Source of the DNA: Ruminococcus sp.
Lineage (GTDB): Bacteria > Bacillota > Clostridia > Oscillospirales > Acutalibacteraceae
Reading direction: 5' to 3'
Assembly: GCA_017464765.1 (NCBI GenBank)
Contig: JAFTYK010000038.1
Span: forward strand, 1-64,000
DNA: 64,000 nucleotides
The translations under genes and the position numbers were made by a program. Within the stretch, counting starts at the first letter, position 1. Each line of letters opens with the position of its first letter. Positions 25,081 through 33,526 of this stretch are shown here, in pieces. The notes beneath the pieces are model-generated. The model did not search any database and had not been told where the DNA came from. It was given only the letters and a program-made list of their open reading frames with translations.

Positions 25081-25911
25081 TTATTTATATTTTAATACAT
25101 AATTTCCATAAGTTTTGCCATCTTCTTCTCGGGTTTCTACGGTTACGTCGATCACTGCAGTTTCCGATTGCCCATCTTTGTAATGGGCCGTAACAGTTAT
25201 CGTATCACCAAAATAATAGTTGAAATCGTCATTTGTTTTAAGATGCTCTTTTCTGTAAGTCCTGAAATTCTCATCTGAAATTTCAGCGATATCCATATCA
25301 AAAAATGCTGACGCTTCCTCGTCTAGCCTGTAAGAGTACCAACTGACAAAGATGTAGCTAGGCTTGTCGCTGTTATACGGAATGTTTTCAAGACTTTTGC
25401 CTTTTTGAAAATAGTCATTTTGAGTAATAGTACCATCGTTTTGTGTTTGCATCTGCTCTTTTAGCTCCGGGATAATATAGTAAAGCAAACCATTTTCACA
25501 TTTATAGTCGAATGTTTCTATATTTTCTCCATTCATATTGAAGCATATTGGCTCCAAAGAAATCATACCATCTTCGAATACGATATCAGCGAAGATCCCC
25601 TTTTCTTCCTTTGAACACAGCTCAACCTCAACATTTTCAAGCATAACAGGTTCTCGCTGAGCAGCTGAAACGGATATAGAAAAACCATTTGGTAGTTTGC
25701 CTGGACTGTTTTCTGTATTTACAGGCTGAAATAATACAAAGCCAAATACAACAGCTACAACTAAAACCGAAGCTACTACAGAGAAAAAGCCTATGTGTCT
25801 CTTACCTTCTTTCTCCTGTTCAAAACTCACATCAAAAGCTATTTGCCTTTTTCTTGTGCAGTAATTTGTAAGCATCGTATCAAGCTGATTTTCATTAATC
25901 TTTTTATTCAT
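25081..25911 (-). CDS. Putative anti-sigma factor (membrane protein)
   Basis: The product has 276 residues: a short cytoplasmic N-terminus of about 45 residues, one membrane helix (FFSVVASVLVVAVVFGFVLF), and an extracellular domain of about 210 residues rich in beta strands and charged turns. Its start overlaps the end of the ECF sigma gene by eight bases, the usual arrangement for a sigma factor and its membrane-bound inhibitor. The extracellular domain looks like the DUF4179-type sensor of Firmicute anti-sigma proteins, but I cannot confirm that. The signal is unknown. Confidence 0.72.
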   Translation of the reverse strand: MNKKINENQLDTMLTNYCTRKRQIAFDVSFEQEKEGKRHIGFFSVVASVLVVAVVFGFVLFQPVNTENSPGKLPNGFSISVSAAQREPVMLENVEVELCSKEEKGIFADIVFEDGMISLEPICFNMNGENIETFDYKCENGLLYYIIPELKEQMQTQNDGTITQNDYFQKGKSLENIPYNSDKPSYIFVSWYSYRLDEEASAFFDMDIAEISDENFRTYRKEHLKTNDDFNYYFGDTITVTAHYKDGQSETAVIDVTVETREEDGKTYGNYVLKYK

Positions 25912-26401
25912 TGGTAAACCTCCTTTTAATATGTGACCTTGCGGTTGATAATCGTGATTTGACTGTTCCTGCGGAGATATTCAGAATCTGTGATATATCC
26001 TTGATACTGTAGTCTTTAAAATAATACAACACTATAACAGTTCTGTGCTTTTTGCTAAGAGAGCGAATTGCTTTATGAAGTTCCAGATAATCTTCTCGAT
26101 TGTCTGGAGTTATATCTTCAATAGAACTAAAAAACAACCTCTCTTCTTCTTCATTCTGAAAACACTTTCGCTTACTAAAAAATGCAGAATTTATATTGTT
26201 TTTATAGGTGTTCACACATATAGAAAACAACCATTTGTCGAAAGGTTTAGTAACATCATACTTTTTGTAATTCTTGAGTGCTTTCAGCCACGTATCCTGT
26301 AACAAATCTTCTGCTTCACTTTTATCGCCACACAGCGATATACATAACCTCGTCAGGTCGGCATTATATAGCTGTATGTAATCGTCAAACCGTGACTTCA
26401 A
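25904..26401 (-). CDS. ECF-type RNA polymerase sigma factor
   Basis: The product has 165 residues from a TTG start. AAAGGAGG is well placed for this TTG, while the upstream ATG has none. Region 2 includes EDLLQDTWLKALKNY and FDKWLFSICVNTYKNN. Region 4 shows LSKKHRTVIVLYYFKDYSIKDISQILNISAGTVKSRLSTAR, a classical sigma-70 region 4 helix-turn-helix. No region 3 is present, as expected for ECF factors. A TGAACC element with a downstream TATATA upstream of the gene could be an autoregulated promoter, but this is weak. The pair is monocistronic between the branched-chain operons. Confidence 0.9.
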   Translation of the reverse strand: MKSRFDDYIQLYNADLTRLCISLCGDKSEAEDLLQDTWLKALKNYKKYDVTKPFDKWLFSICVNTYKNNINSAFFSKRKCFQNEEEERLFFSSIEDITPDNREDYLELHKAIRSLSKKHRTVIVLYYFKDYSIKDISQILNISAGTVKSRLSTARSHIKRRFTNE

Positions 26402-26481
26402 TCGTTTCTCCTCCTTTTCGAAAGCTTTCACTATATATACAAATCACACTAGAATTTGGTTCACTTTGAATAAAAATAAAA

Positions 26482-26503
26482 AAGGCTCTCAAACGAGAGC
26501 CTT
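26482..26503 (-). terminator. Terminator of the Val T-box operon
   Basis: AAGGCTCTC/GAGAGCCTT with an AAAC loop. On the minus strand it is followed by TTTTATTTTTATTC. It closes the long operon ending with the aminotransferase. Confidence 0.85.
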
Positions 26504-26524
26504 AGTTCTATTTTTTTGCGACGA

Positions 26525-27586
26525 TTAAAGTTCTACAATCCAGCCGTAAGAATCTTCGATTTTGCCCCACTGGATTCCAGTGAGTGTATCATAAAGATGC
26601 TGTGTTGTTTCACCAATTTCGCCATTGTTTACAGCGTACTTCTTGCCCTTGTAGCAAAGCTCGCCGATTGGAGAAATAACAGCTGCTGTACCACAGCCCC
26701 ATGCTTCCTCGAGCTTGCCATTTTCCATAGCTTCTTCGAGTTCATCGATTGAAAGTAATCTCTCAGAAACTTTGTAACCCTCTTTGCGTAAAACCTCTAA
26801 ACAGCTCATACGAGTGATACCAGGTAAGATTGAACCTGAGAGCATTGGAGTAACGATTTCGCCGTCGATTTTGAACATTACGTTCATAGCGCCAACTTCT
26901 TCAATATACTTTCTCTCAACACCATCAAGCCATAGTACCTGTGAGTAGCCCTGCTGTGCTGCACGCTCGCCTGCACGGTTAGATGCAGCGTAGTTACCGC
27001 CACACTTAGCGTAACCTGTACCGCCACGTACTGCTCTGACGTCTTCGTCTTCAATCATAATCTTAACAGGATTAATTCCTTCTGCGTAGTAAGAACCAAC
27101 AGGAGAAGCGATGATGATGAATGTGGCGTTAGATACAGCGTGAACACCCAAACTCTCATCGTTACCAAAAAGGAAAGGTCTAAGATAAAGAGAAGTACCC
27201 TCAGAGTATGGAGTCCAATCCTGCTCAACCTCAACGAACTTTAAAAGCACTTCGAGTGCATCTTCTTCAGGGATTTCTGGAAGACAAAGACGCTCAGCAG
27301 AACGATTCATTCTGCGGATATTCTCGATTGGTCTGAAAAGCTGAACTTTACCGTCAGCACGTCTGTATGCCTTTAATCCCTCGAAAATCTCGGAGCCGTA
27401 GTGGAGTACAGTAGAAGCAGGGTGGATAGAAAGGTTCTCAAAAGGAACGATTCTGGCATTAGTCCAACCTGTCTCCTTGTTGTAATCCATCATAAACATA
27501 TGGTCAGTAAAAATCTTACCGAAACCTAAAGCGCTCTCGTCAGGCTTAGCCTTAGGAGCAGTAGTTTTTGTAATTGTGATATTCAA
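26525..27586 (-). CDS. ilvE: Branched-chain amino acid aminotransferase
   Basis: The 353-residue protein is a type II (long) BCAT. It opens with a TTG start that has AAGGTG six bases upstream. Family marks are HYGSEIFEGLKAYR, RFRP-like LFRPIENIRRMNRSAERL, GTGYAKCGGNYAAS with the PLP lysine (Lys194), and GSILPGITR. It interconverts Leu, Ile and Val with their 2-oxoacids using glutamate/2-oxoglutarate. It is the last gene of the Val T-box operon, directly downstream of the 2-oxoacid oxidoreductase subunits. That placement fits amino-acid synthesis from reductively carboxylated acyl-CoAs as well as the reverse, degradative direction. Confidence 0.94.
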   Translation of the reverse strand: MNITITKTTAPKAKPDESALGFGKIFTDHMFMMDYNKETGWTNARIVPFENLSIHPASTVLHYGSEIFEGLKAYRRADGKVQLFRPIENIRRMNRSAERLCLPEIPEEDALEVLLKFVEVEQDWTPYSEGTSLYLRPFLFGNDESLGVHAVSNATFIIIASPVGSYYAEGINPVKIMIEDEDVRAVRGGTGYAKCGGNYAASNRAGERAAQQGYSQVLWLDGVERKYIEEVGAMNVMFKIDGEIVTPMLSGSILPGITRMSCLEVLRKEGYKVSERLLSIDELEEAMENGKLEEAWGCGTAAVISPIGELCYKGKKYAVNNGEIGETTQHLYDTLTGIQWGKIEDSYGWIVEL

Positions 27587-27624
27587 TTAAAACACCTTCT
27601 TAAAAAATTTGTGTTTATCTTTTA

Positions 27625-28158
27625 TTAGTAGTTAGCGCCAAGCTCTAAAGCCTTAACATTTAATTCTTTCATGTCTGCACGCTTAGCTGAGATAACTTTA
27701 GCTAAACCGTTTTCGATGCCTTCTGCTGTGAAATCACCAAGCTCTTTGAGCATCTTACCCATAACGATCATATTAGCGAGAGTAGGAATACCGTTATCAG
27801 AAGCTAGCTGAGTAGCAGGGATATAGAAAACGTTTACGTCATCACGCTCTACTTTACGCTCGATAAGTGTAGAGTCAGCGAAGATGAAACCGCCCGGCTT
27901 AACAGCACTCTCGAACTTATCAAGAGAAGGAAGGTTAAGCGCAACTAACACGTCAGGAGCAGATACGATAGGTGAACCTACAGGCTCATCAGAAATGATA
28001 ACCGAACAAGAAGCTGTACCGCCACGCATTTCAGGACCGTAAGATGGAAGCCAACTTACCTGCTTATCTTCTGTCAAACCTTTGTATGCGATAAATTTAC
28101 CTGCAAAAAGGATACCCTGACCGCCAAAACCAGAGAATAAAAACTGTGTAGTAGCCAT
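27625..28158 (-). CDS. 2-oxoacid:ferredoxin oxidoreductase, gamma subunit
   Basis: The product has 177 residues with the domain III/gamma signature: FSGFGGQGILFAGKFIA at the N-terminus and PSYGPEMRGGTASCSVIISD. In heteromeric 2-oxoacid oxidoreductases this subunit contributes to CoA binding and to assembly with the alpha and beta chains. Its ATG overlaps the beta-subunit stop (TAATG), so the subunits are coupled in translation. Together with alpha, beta and the ferredoxin-like subunit it completes a VOR/KOR-type enzyme. Confidence 0.93.
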   Translation of the reverse strand: MATTQFLFSGFGGQGILFAGKFIAYKGLTEDKQVSWLPSYGPEMRGGTASCSVIISDEPVGSPIVSAPDVLVALNLPSLDKFESAVKPGGFIFADSTLIERKVERDDVNVFYIPATQLASDNGIPTLANMIVMGKMLKELGDFTAEGIENGLAKVISAKRADMKELNVKALELGANY

Positions 28159-28916
28159 TATGCTTCCTCCTTTTCTGCAGATCTATCCTTATATACGCCA
28201 AGTGGATAATATGGGAGCATATTATCATCAATCCATTTCAAAGCATCGATTGGAGTCATACCCCAGTTTGTAGGACAGCTTGATACAACCTCAACAAGTG
28301 AGAAGCCTTTTCCGTCGATCTGGTTCTGGAACGCCTTTTTGATAGCTTTTTTAGCGTTTTTGATATTCTTAACGTTGTTTACAGTAACACGCTCAAGGTA
28401 CTCAGGACCTTCAAGCTGACTTAGCATCTCACAAACACGGATAGGATAACCGCAGTGGTTAACATCTCTTCCGTAAGGAGAAGTCTGTGTTACCTGACCA
28501 GGAAGTGATGTAGGAGCCATCTGACCGCCTGTCATACCATAAATAGCGTTATTGATAAAGATGATTGTGATATTTTCGTTTCTTGCTGCAGAGTGTACTG
28601 TTTCAGCCATACCGATAGAAGCAAGGTCACCATCACCCTGATATGTAAATACGATGTTATTTTCAGGGTCTGAACGCTTAACACCTGTAGCTACAGCTGG
28701 AGCTCTACCGTGAGCTGCCTCAATCATATCACAGTTAAAATAGTTATATGCCATTACTGAACAACCAACCGGTGCAATACCGATAGTTCTGCCCTCAATA
28801 CCGAGTTCATCAATAACCTCAGCAACAAGACGGTGTACAACACCGTGTAAACAACCTGGGCAATAGTGCATAGGCACGTCTGCTAAAGCATGTGGTTTAT
28901 CAAATACTACTGCCAT
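28158..28916 (-). CDS. 2-oxoacid:ferredoxin oxidoreductase, beta (TPP-binding) subunit
   Basis: The product has 252 residues. The thiamine-pyrophosphate site is visible as QGDGDLASIGM followed by NNAIYGMTGGQ, the GDG...NN motif. CPGCLHG near residue 20 and the sequence APVGCSVMAYNYFNCDMIEAAHGRAPA match KOR/VOR beta subunits. It carries the cofactor that decarboxylates the 2-oxoacid or, in reverse with reduced ferredoxin, carboxylates acyl-CoA. One-base overlaps (TAATG) link it to both neighbours. Confidence 0.94.
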   Translation of the reverse strand: MAVVFDKPHALADVPMHYCPGCLHGVVHRLVAEVIDELGIEGRTIGIAPVGCSVMAYNYFNCDMIEAAHGRAPAVATGVKRSDPENNIVFTYQGDGDLASIGMAETVHSAARNENITIIFINNAIYGMTGGQMAPTSLPGQVTQTSPYGRDVNHCGYPIRVCEMLSQLEGPEYLERVTVNNVKNIKNAKKAIKKAFQNQIDGKGFSLVEVVSSCPTNWGMTPIDALKWIDDNMLPYYPLGVYKDRSAEKEEA

Positions 28917-29977
28917 TAGTTTGCACCTCCGTTTGCTTTTACAATAGCTTCTAATACCTGCTCAGGGGAAGGAATCATACCGCCTACGCGGTTGCAAAGT
29001 GTTACCGGAACCTTACAGCCTGTAGCAAGTTTAACATCTTCTATCATCTGACCCATTGAAAGCTCAACTGAAATAACAGCTTTTGCTGTATCAGCAATCT
29101 TCTCAAATGGAGCCTTAGGGAATGGCCAAAGTGTGATAGGACGGATAAGACCTACCTTGATGCCCTGCTTTCTTGCTTCAACAATTGCGTTCTTAGAAAC
29201 ACGGGAAGCAATACCGAAGGCAGCTACGATGATGTCAGCATCTTCAGTCATATATTCTTCATACATTGCTTCGTTCTCTTCAACAGCCTTGTAACGCTCA
29301 AAACGAGCAAAGTTGAGCTGTTCGAGTTCTTCAGCAACGAGTGAAAGTGAGTTTACGATGTTATGCTCACGCTCGAGCTTTGTACCTGTTGTAGCCCAAG
29401 GAGTAGCCGGTCTCTCTTTAACATCAAAGTTAAGCTCTACAGGCTCCATCATCTGGCCCATAGTACCATCAGCTAAAATCATAGAAGTCATTCTGTATTT
29501 GTCAGCAAGCTCAAAGCCTTTTACTGTAAGCTCAGCCATTTCCTGAACTGATGCAGGAGCTAAAACGATCATTCTAAAGTCGCCGTGAGCGCCACCCTTT
29601 GTAGCCTGAAAGTAGTCAGACTGGCTAGGCTGGATACCGCCAAGACCAGGACCGCCACGCTGTACGTTAACAACTAAGCAAGGAAGGTCGGAACCTGCCA
29701 TATAAGAAAGGCCCTCGCCCTTAAGTGAAATACCAGGTGAAGATGAAGATGTCATAACACGCTTACCGGTTGATGCTACACCGTATACCATATTGATAGC
29801 GGCGATTTCACTTTCAGCCTGTAAGAAACAACCACCGATTTTTGGCATTTTCTTAGCCATATAAGCAGCGATTTCTGTCTGTGGAGTAATTGGATAACCG
29901 AAGTAGTGCTTACAACCTGCTAAAATAGCAGCTTCAGCGATAGCTTCGTTACCTTTCATCAAAACTTTATCTGCCAT
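28916..29977 (-). CDS. vorB: 2-oxoacid:ferredoxin oxidoreductase, alpha subunit (VorB type)
   Basis: The product has 353 residues. The opening MKGNEAIAEAAILAGCKHYFGYPITPQTE, the TSSSSPGISLKGEGLSYMAGSDLP block and QRGGPGLGGIQPSQSDYFQ (each a conserved segment) match the VorB-type alpha subunit of 3-methyl-2-oxobutanoate:ferredoxin oxidoreductase. The length (about 350) and gene order ferredoxin-alpha-beta-gamma are those of VOR/KOR rather than the single-chain pyruvate enzyme. Substrate preference for branched-chain 2-oxoacids is supported by the neighbouring ilvE and the Val T-box, but is not proven by sequence. Confidence 0.9.
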   Translation of the reverse strand: MADKVLMKGNEAIAEAAILAGCKHYFGYPITPQTEIAAYMAKKMPKIGGCFLQAESEIAAINMVYGVASTGKRVMTSSSSPGISLKGEGLSYMAGSDLPCLVVNVQRGGPGLGGIQPSQSDYFQATKGGAHGDFRMIVLAPASVQEMAELTVKGFELADKYRMTSMILADGTMGQMMEPVELNFDVKERPATPWATTGTKLEREHNIVNSLSLVAEELEQLNFARFERYKAVEENEAMYEEYMTEDADIIVAAFGIASRVSKNAIVEARKQGIKVGLIRPITLWPFPKAPFEKIADTAKAVISVELSMGQMIEDVKLATGCKVPVTLCNRVGGMIPSPEQVLEAIVKANGGAN

Positions 29978-29984
29978 ATTTTTC

Positions 29985-30191
29985 TCACCTCTCTACCTTA
30001 ATTACGCAGTCAGGACACATTGTTGCACAGAAAGCGCAACCGATACAGCTACTTTCATCAGTAATAACTGCAGGATGATGGCCCTTTTTGTTAATCTCAT
30101 CTTTTGCAAGGATAAGCAAGTTCTTTGGACAAGCCTGTACGCACAGTCCGCAACCCTTGCAGTTGTCAGTTTTGAATGTTAGTTTTGCCAT
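29985..30191 (-). CDS. 4Fe-4S ferredoxin-type subunit of the 2-oxoacid oxidoreductase
   Basis: The 68-residue protein carries two [4Fe-4S] motifs: CKGCGLCVQACP and CIGCAFCATMCP. It is the electron-carrying delta-type subunit, sitting seven bases before the alpha-subunit gene. In the carboxylating direction it would receive low-potential electrons from ferredoxin. Confidence 0.93.
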   Translation of the reverse strand: MAKLTFKTDNCKGCGLCVQACPKNLLILAKDEINKKGHHPAVITDESSCIGCAFCATMCPDCVIKVER

Positions 30192-30208
30192 AAAACCTCT
30201 TCCTTTCC

Positions 30209-30874
30209 TTATACAGGTCTAGCCTGAAGACTCAGTGGCAAGAGATCTTCAATCTTGTCGCATAAGTCATTATATATATTCTCGCTCACAGTAGTATAAA
30301 CAAGCGGTAAATCAGACATCTTCGCCACTTCGTTTGCGTAAGAAACAGAAGAAAGTACATCCTCAGGGGTGGTTATCTCGCCTAAATTAGAGTTATTTAT
30401 AATACCTGTGAATTTTATATGTCCTGCGCACTCAATTTCTCTCATAACCTCGATAGTTGATAAAGCGTCACGAGTAAGCGGACGGTAGCAGTTGATGACC
30501 ATAAGCATTTCATAGTCATTTTCTTCTTTAATCTGTGGAGCTAAACGGCCGAGTGCCAAAGCACCTCTGTCATCTCCTCCAACGTCGATAATGACTGATA
30601 AATCCTTGTCATCGGTTATAGCATACATATCCTGTGGCAATGCGGGAATATCTACGTTCGAATTGGCAAATTCTGAGCAGATAAGGCGGATACCGTTATC
30701 CTCGAATTCATCGCTACTATCTTTCGAGCGAAAATAAGGGTTAACTATATCGAGGTCAGCGATAGCCACTCTGTCGCGCTGTTTTTTTAGCTCGAGAGCC
30801 ATATTAACAGCAACATTAGTCTTGCCCGAACCGTAGTGACCACAAAGCAAAGTAATTCTCTTAAATTCTTTCAT
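30209..30874 (-). CDS. P-loop ATPase (MinD/ParA-like) in the oxidoreductase operon
   Basis: The product has 221 residues. The Walker A region reads LLCGHYGSGKTNVAVNMA, followed by the SIMIBI-type switch DLDIVNPYFRS and a Walker B-like VIIDVGGDDRG. The fold is that of MinD/ParA and nucleotide-binding iron-sulfur assembly ATPases, but it has no CxxC metal-binding pair. Its place between the acyl-CoA synthetase and the Fe-S subunit (gaps of 9 and 17 bp) suggests a part in maturation or activation of the complex. That is inference; no reaction is assigned. Confidence 0.78.
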   Translation of the reverse strand: MKEFKRITLLCGHYGSGKTNVAVNMALELKKQRDRVAIADLDIVNPYFRSKDSSDEFEDNGIRLICSEFANSNVDIPALPQDMYAITDDKDLSVIIDVGGDDRGALALGRLAPQIKEENDYEMLMVINCYRPLTRDALSTIEVMREIECAGHIKFTGIINNSNLGEITTPEDVLSSVSYANEVAKMSDLPLVYTTVSENIYNDLCDKIEDLLPLSLQARPV

Positions 30875-30883
30875 AACTAGTAA

Positions 30884-33172
30884 TTATAACTTATTTCTCT
30901 GAATTTTTCCACTTACAGTTTTTGGAAGTTCATTTCTGAACACAACAAGTCGTGGATATTTGTACGGAGCTGTACGGGACTTTACGTAGTTCTGGATTTC
31001 CTTTTTGAGGTCATCACTTTCTACTGTACCCTTAGTGAGTACGATAGAAGCCTTAACAATCTGACCTCTTACTTCGTCAGGAGCAGCGGAAACACCGCAC
31101 TCTAAAACGTATGGAAGTTCCATAATAACAGACTCGATTTCAAATGGTCCGATACGATAGCCCGAAGACTTAATAACATCGTCAACTCGACCTTCGTAGA
31201 AGAAGAAGCCGTCCTCATCACGCCAAGCAACGTCACCTGTGTGATAAATTCCATCGTGCATAACTTCTTTTGTCTTTTCTTCGTCTCCGTAGTAACCAAC
31301 AAACAGACCGCAAGGGTGACCATTTTTAAGGTTAACAACGATTTCACCAGGCTCACCGTCAGGCACTTCATTTCCGTCAGCATCAACGAGCATTACGTCG
31401 TAGATAGGAGCAGGCTTACCCATAGAGCCGATTTTGTGCTTAGCGCCAGTCATATTACCAACAATCATCGTACTTTCGGTCTGACCGAAGCCCTCAATTA
31501 TCTGTAAGCCGGTTGCCTTTTCAAACTGACGATAAACCTCAGGGTTAAGCGCCTCACCTGCTGTTGTCATATGCTGTACAGATGAGAAATCATATTTAGA
31601 AATATCCTGTTTTACCATCATTCGAAGCATTGTTGGTGGAGCGCAGAAAGTAGTAATTTTGTATTTAGCGAACATCGGAAGAATATCGGCAGCGTCAAAG
31701 CGGTCGAAATCGTAAACAAAGGTTGCAGCCTCGCACAGCCACTGGCCGTAGAGCTTACCCCACATTGCCTTTGCCCAACCGGTGTCGGAAATAGTGTAGT
31801 GAAGTCCCTCAGGGTCAACGTTGTGCCAATACTTAGCTGTATGGAAATGACCGAGAGGATATTTGTAATTATGTGCGGCAATTTTTGGATAGCCCGATGT
31901 ACCTGATGTAAAGTACATAAGCATCAAATCATCACCGCATGGTGAATCTTCGGTTCTATTATAATGAGTTGAATATAATGTATATTCTTCATCAAAACTA
32001 CGCCAGCCGTCTTTGCTACCGTTAACGATGAGCTTATTCTTAAGTCCGTCGTAATCTTTAGACGCGATATCAACCTGCTCTGCGACACCATCGTCAGCAG
32101 TACAGATAACGGTGTTGATTCCTGCACTCTTAAGTCTGTACTCAAGGTCGTGAGCCTGAAGCTGATTTGGAGCAGGGATAGCGATAGCACCGAGTTTGTT
32201 AAGACCAATCATAGCGAACCAGAACTGGTAGTGACGCTTTAAGATAAGCATTACTCTGTCGCCCTTTTTGATACCTAAACTCTTGAAGTAGTTAGCACAC
32301 TGAGCAGAGGCTTTTTTCATATCCTTGAAAGTAAATCTGCGTTCTGTGTGGTCTTTAGAAATATGTAACATAGCGAGCTTGTCAGGTTTCTTATCAGCAA
32401 GCGCGTCTACTAAATCGAAAGCAAAGTTGAACTTTTCGGTATTCTTAAACTTAATAGAAGTCGGTGTACCATTTTCGTTTTCTTCAATATCAACGTAGTT
32501 TTTATAAATACGGTCAGCTTCGTGCTTACGCTCTGTTTTCTTAATCTCAACGAGTTTACCCGAACTAAGCTCAGGAATAGGCTCGCCTGTAGGATTAAGC
32601 ACGATAGCGTAGAATACACAGTCCTTACCGTTAACAGCAATCATGCCGTGAGGCTTGTCAGAGTCAAAGTAAATTGAGTCACCAGGTCCTAAGATTTCCT
32701 TATGCTCGCCTACCTGAACCATCAAGTTACCCTCAACAACAATGTCAAGCTCCTGACCCTCGTGGGTAGTAAGCTCGATGTCCTGATTCTGGGCATTCTC
32801 ATCGTAAACTGAGCGAACATAAAGCGGCTCAGCGATACGATTTTGGAAAGCATAAGCGAGGTTATAGTAGGTCATACCGTGAGCTTGAGCTACTTTCTGA
32901 CCAAGACCTGCTCGTGTTACCGAGTAACTCTTAAGCTTTGGTGAGTGACCCTCGATAATATCGGTAACATTGACGGAAAGAGCCATCGCACAGCGATAGA
33001 TAAAAGCAAAGTTTAAGTCGCTTTTACCCGCTTCACAGCTAAGATACTCCTCAACTGTAACGTCGGTTTTCTTAGCCATCTGCTCAACTGTGAGATTTTG
33101 AATCTCCCTAAGCTCTTTAATTCTTCCCGCCATTTCTTGAATTTTATAATCAAGACCTGTCATTTGTTGCAT
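30884..33172 (-). CDS. XRE-HTH/cupin/acyl-CoA synthetase fusion (Val T-box unit)
   Basis: The product has 762 residues with three parts. Residues about 11-65 are an XRE-type helix-turn-helix (IKELREIQNLTVEQMAKKTDVTVEEYLS). Residues about 125-200 are a cupin (VVEGNLMVQVGEHKEILGPGDSIYF and DKPHGMIAVNG). Residues about 245-762 are an AMP-forming acyl-CoA synthetase with P-loop MYFTSGTSGYPKIAAHNY, GFGQTESTMI, YHTGDVAWRDEDG, VDDVIKSSGYRIGPFEIE, and catalytic lysine in KTVSGKIQRN. It resembles medium/branched-chain synthetases. The GTA T-box upstream suggests isobutyrate as substrate (inference). It is first in the operon with ATPase, ferredoxin, VOR subunits and ilvE. The paralogue at 33527 shares the same layout. 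Confidence 0.9.
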   Translation of the reverse strand: MQQMTGLDYKIQEMAGRIKELREIQNLTVEQMAKKTDVTVEEYLSCEAGKSDLNFAFIYRCAMALSVNVTDIIEGHSPKLKSYSVTRAGLGQKVAQAHGMTYYNLAYAFQNRIAEPLYVRSVYDENAQNQDIELTTHEGQELDIVVEGNLMVQVGEHKEILGPGDSIYFDSDKPHGMIAVNGKDCVFYAIVLNPTGEPIPELSSGKLVEIKKTERKHEADRIYKNYVDIEENENGTPTSIKFKNTEKFNFAFDLVDALADKKPDKLAMLHISKDHTERRFTFKDMKKASAQCANYFKSLGIKKGDRVMLILKRHYQFWFAMIGLNKLGAIAIPAPNQLQAHDLEYRLKSAGINTVICTADDGVAEQVDIASKDYDGLKNKLIVNGSKDGWRSFDEEYTLYSTHYNRTEDSPCGDDLMLMYFTSGTSGYPKIAAHNYKYPLGHFHTAKYWHNVDPEGLHYTISDTGWAKAMWGKLYGQWLCEAATFVYDFDRFDAADILPMFAKYKITTFCAPPTMLRMMVKQDISKYDFSSVQHMTTAGEALNPEVYRQFEKATGLQIIEGFGQTESTMIVGNMTGAKHKIGSMGKPAPIYDVMLVDADGNEVPDGEPGEIVVNLKNGHPCGLFVGYYGDEEKTKEVMHDGIYHTGDVAWRDEDGFFFYEGRVDDVIKSSGYRIGPFEIESVIMELPYVLECGVSAAPDEVRGQIVKASIVLTKGTVESDDLKKEIQNYVKSRTAPYKYPRLVVFRNELPKTVSGKIQRNKL

Positions 33173-33470
33173 GATACATTCTCCTTTTCATTAGGACGAA
33201 AAAAGCACCCGTCCCAAAGTTATCTTTGAGACGAGCGCATAAAAATCACCCGCGGTACCACTCAAATTGCGATACAATCGCCACTCTCAGGATCTTCAAT
33301 CCCTATGCCTTTACGCAGCAATCACGGAGAGGTTCTACTCACTTTCGCTTTCTTCCTCTCGGCTCAGAAGCTACAAACATAAAAGCTGTATTCCGATAGC
33401 TTTCACCAACCGCTACCTCTCTTTAGGTCATACCTTTATGCACTCTTCGTCATAGCCTTTCAAAAATACG
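33173..33470 (-). ncRNA. T-box leader, valine specifier (GTA)
   Basis: On the minus strand the leader contains AGAGAGGTAGCGGTTGGTG (stem I), the T-box core TGGTACCGCG (33251-33260) and the terminator stem GCGCTCGTCTCAAAG/CTTTGGGACGGGTGC (33205-33238) with a following T6 tract. The triplet ten bases before the end of GAGC is GTA (33372-33374), a valine codon; the following base is G rather than the more usual A. Uncharged tRNA-Val should turn on the acyl-CoA synthetase/VOR/ilvE operon. Confidence 0.87.
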
Positions 33471-33475
33471 GTATC

Positions 33476-33504
33476 AGTGTACCATAACTTTCAGGAAATG
33501 TCAA
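33476..33504 (-). promoter_or_regulatory. Consensus SigA promoter of the Val T-box operon
   Basis: Minus-strand TTGACA (33504-33499), a 17-bp spacer, TACACT (33481-33476). The -10 element is identical to that of the Ile unit. Confidence 0.78.
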
Positions 33505-33526
33505 TATTTATCTGTATTTTTCAATA

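Noticed and set aside
28158..29977. Pyruvate:ferredoxin oxidoreductase
   Set aside because: Subunit sizes, the separate ferredoxin, the VorB-type alpha sequence and the BCAA context favour a branched-chain or general 2-oxoacid enzyme.
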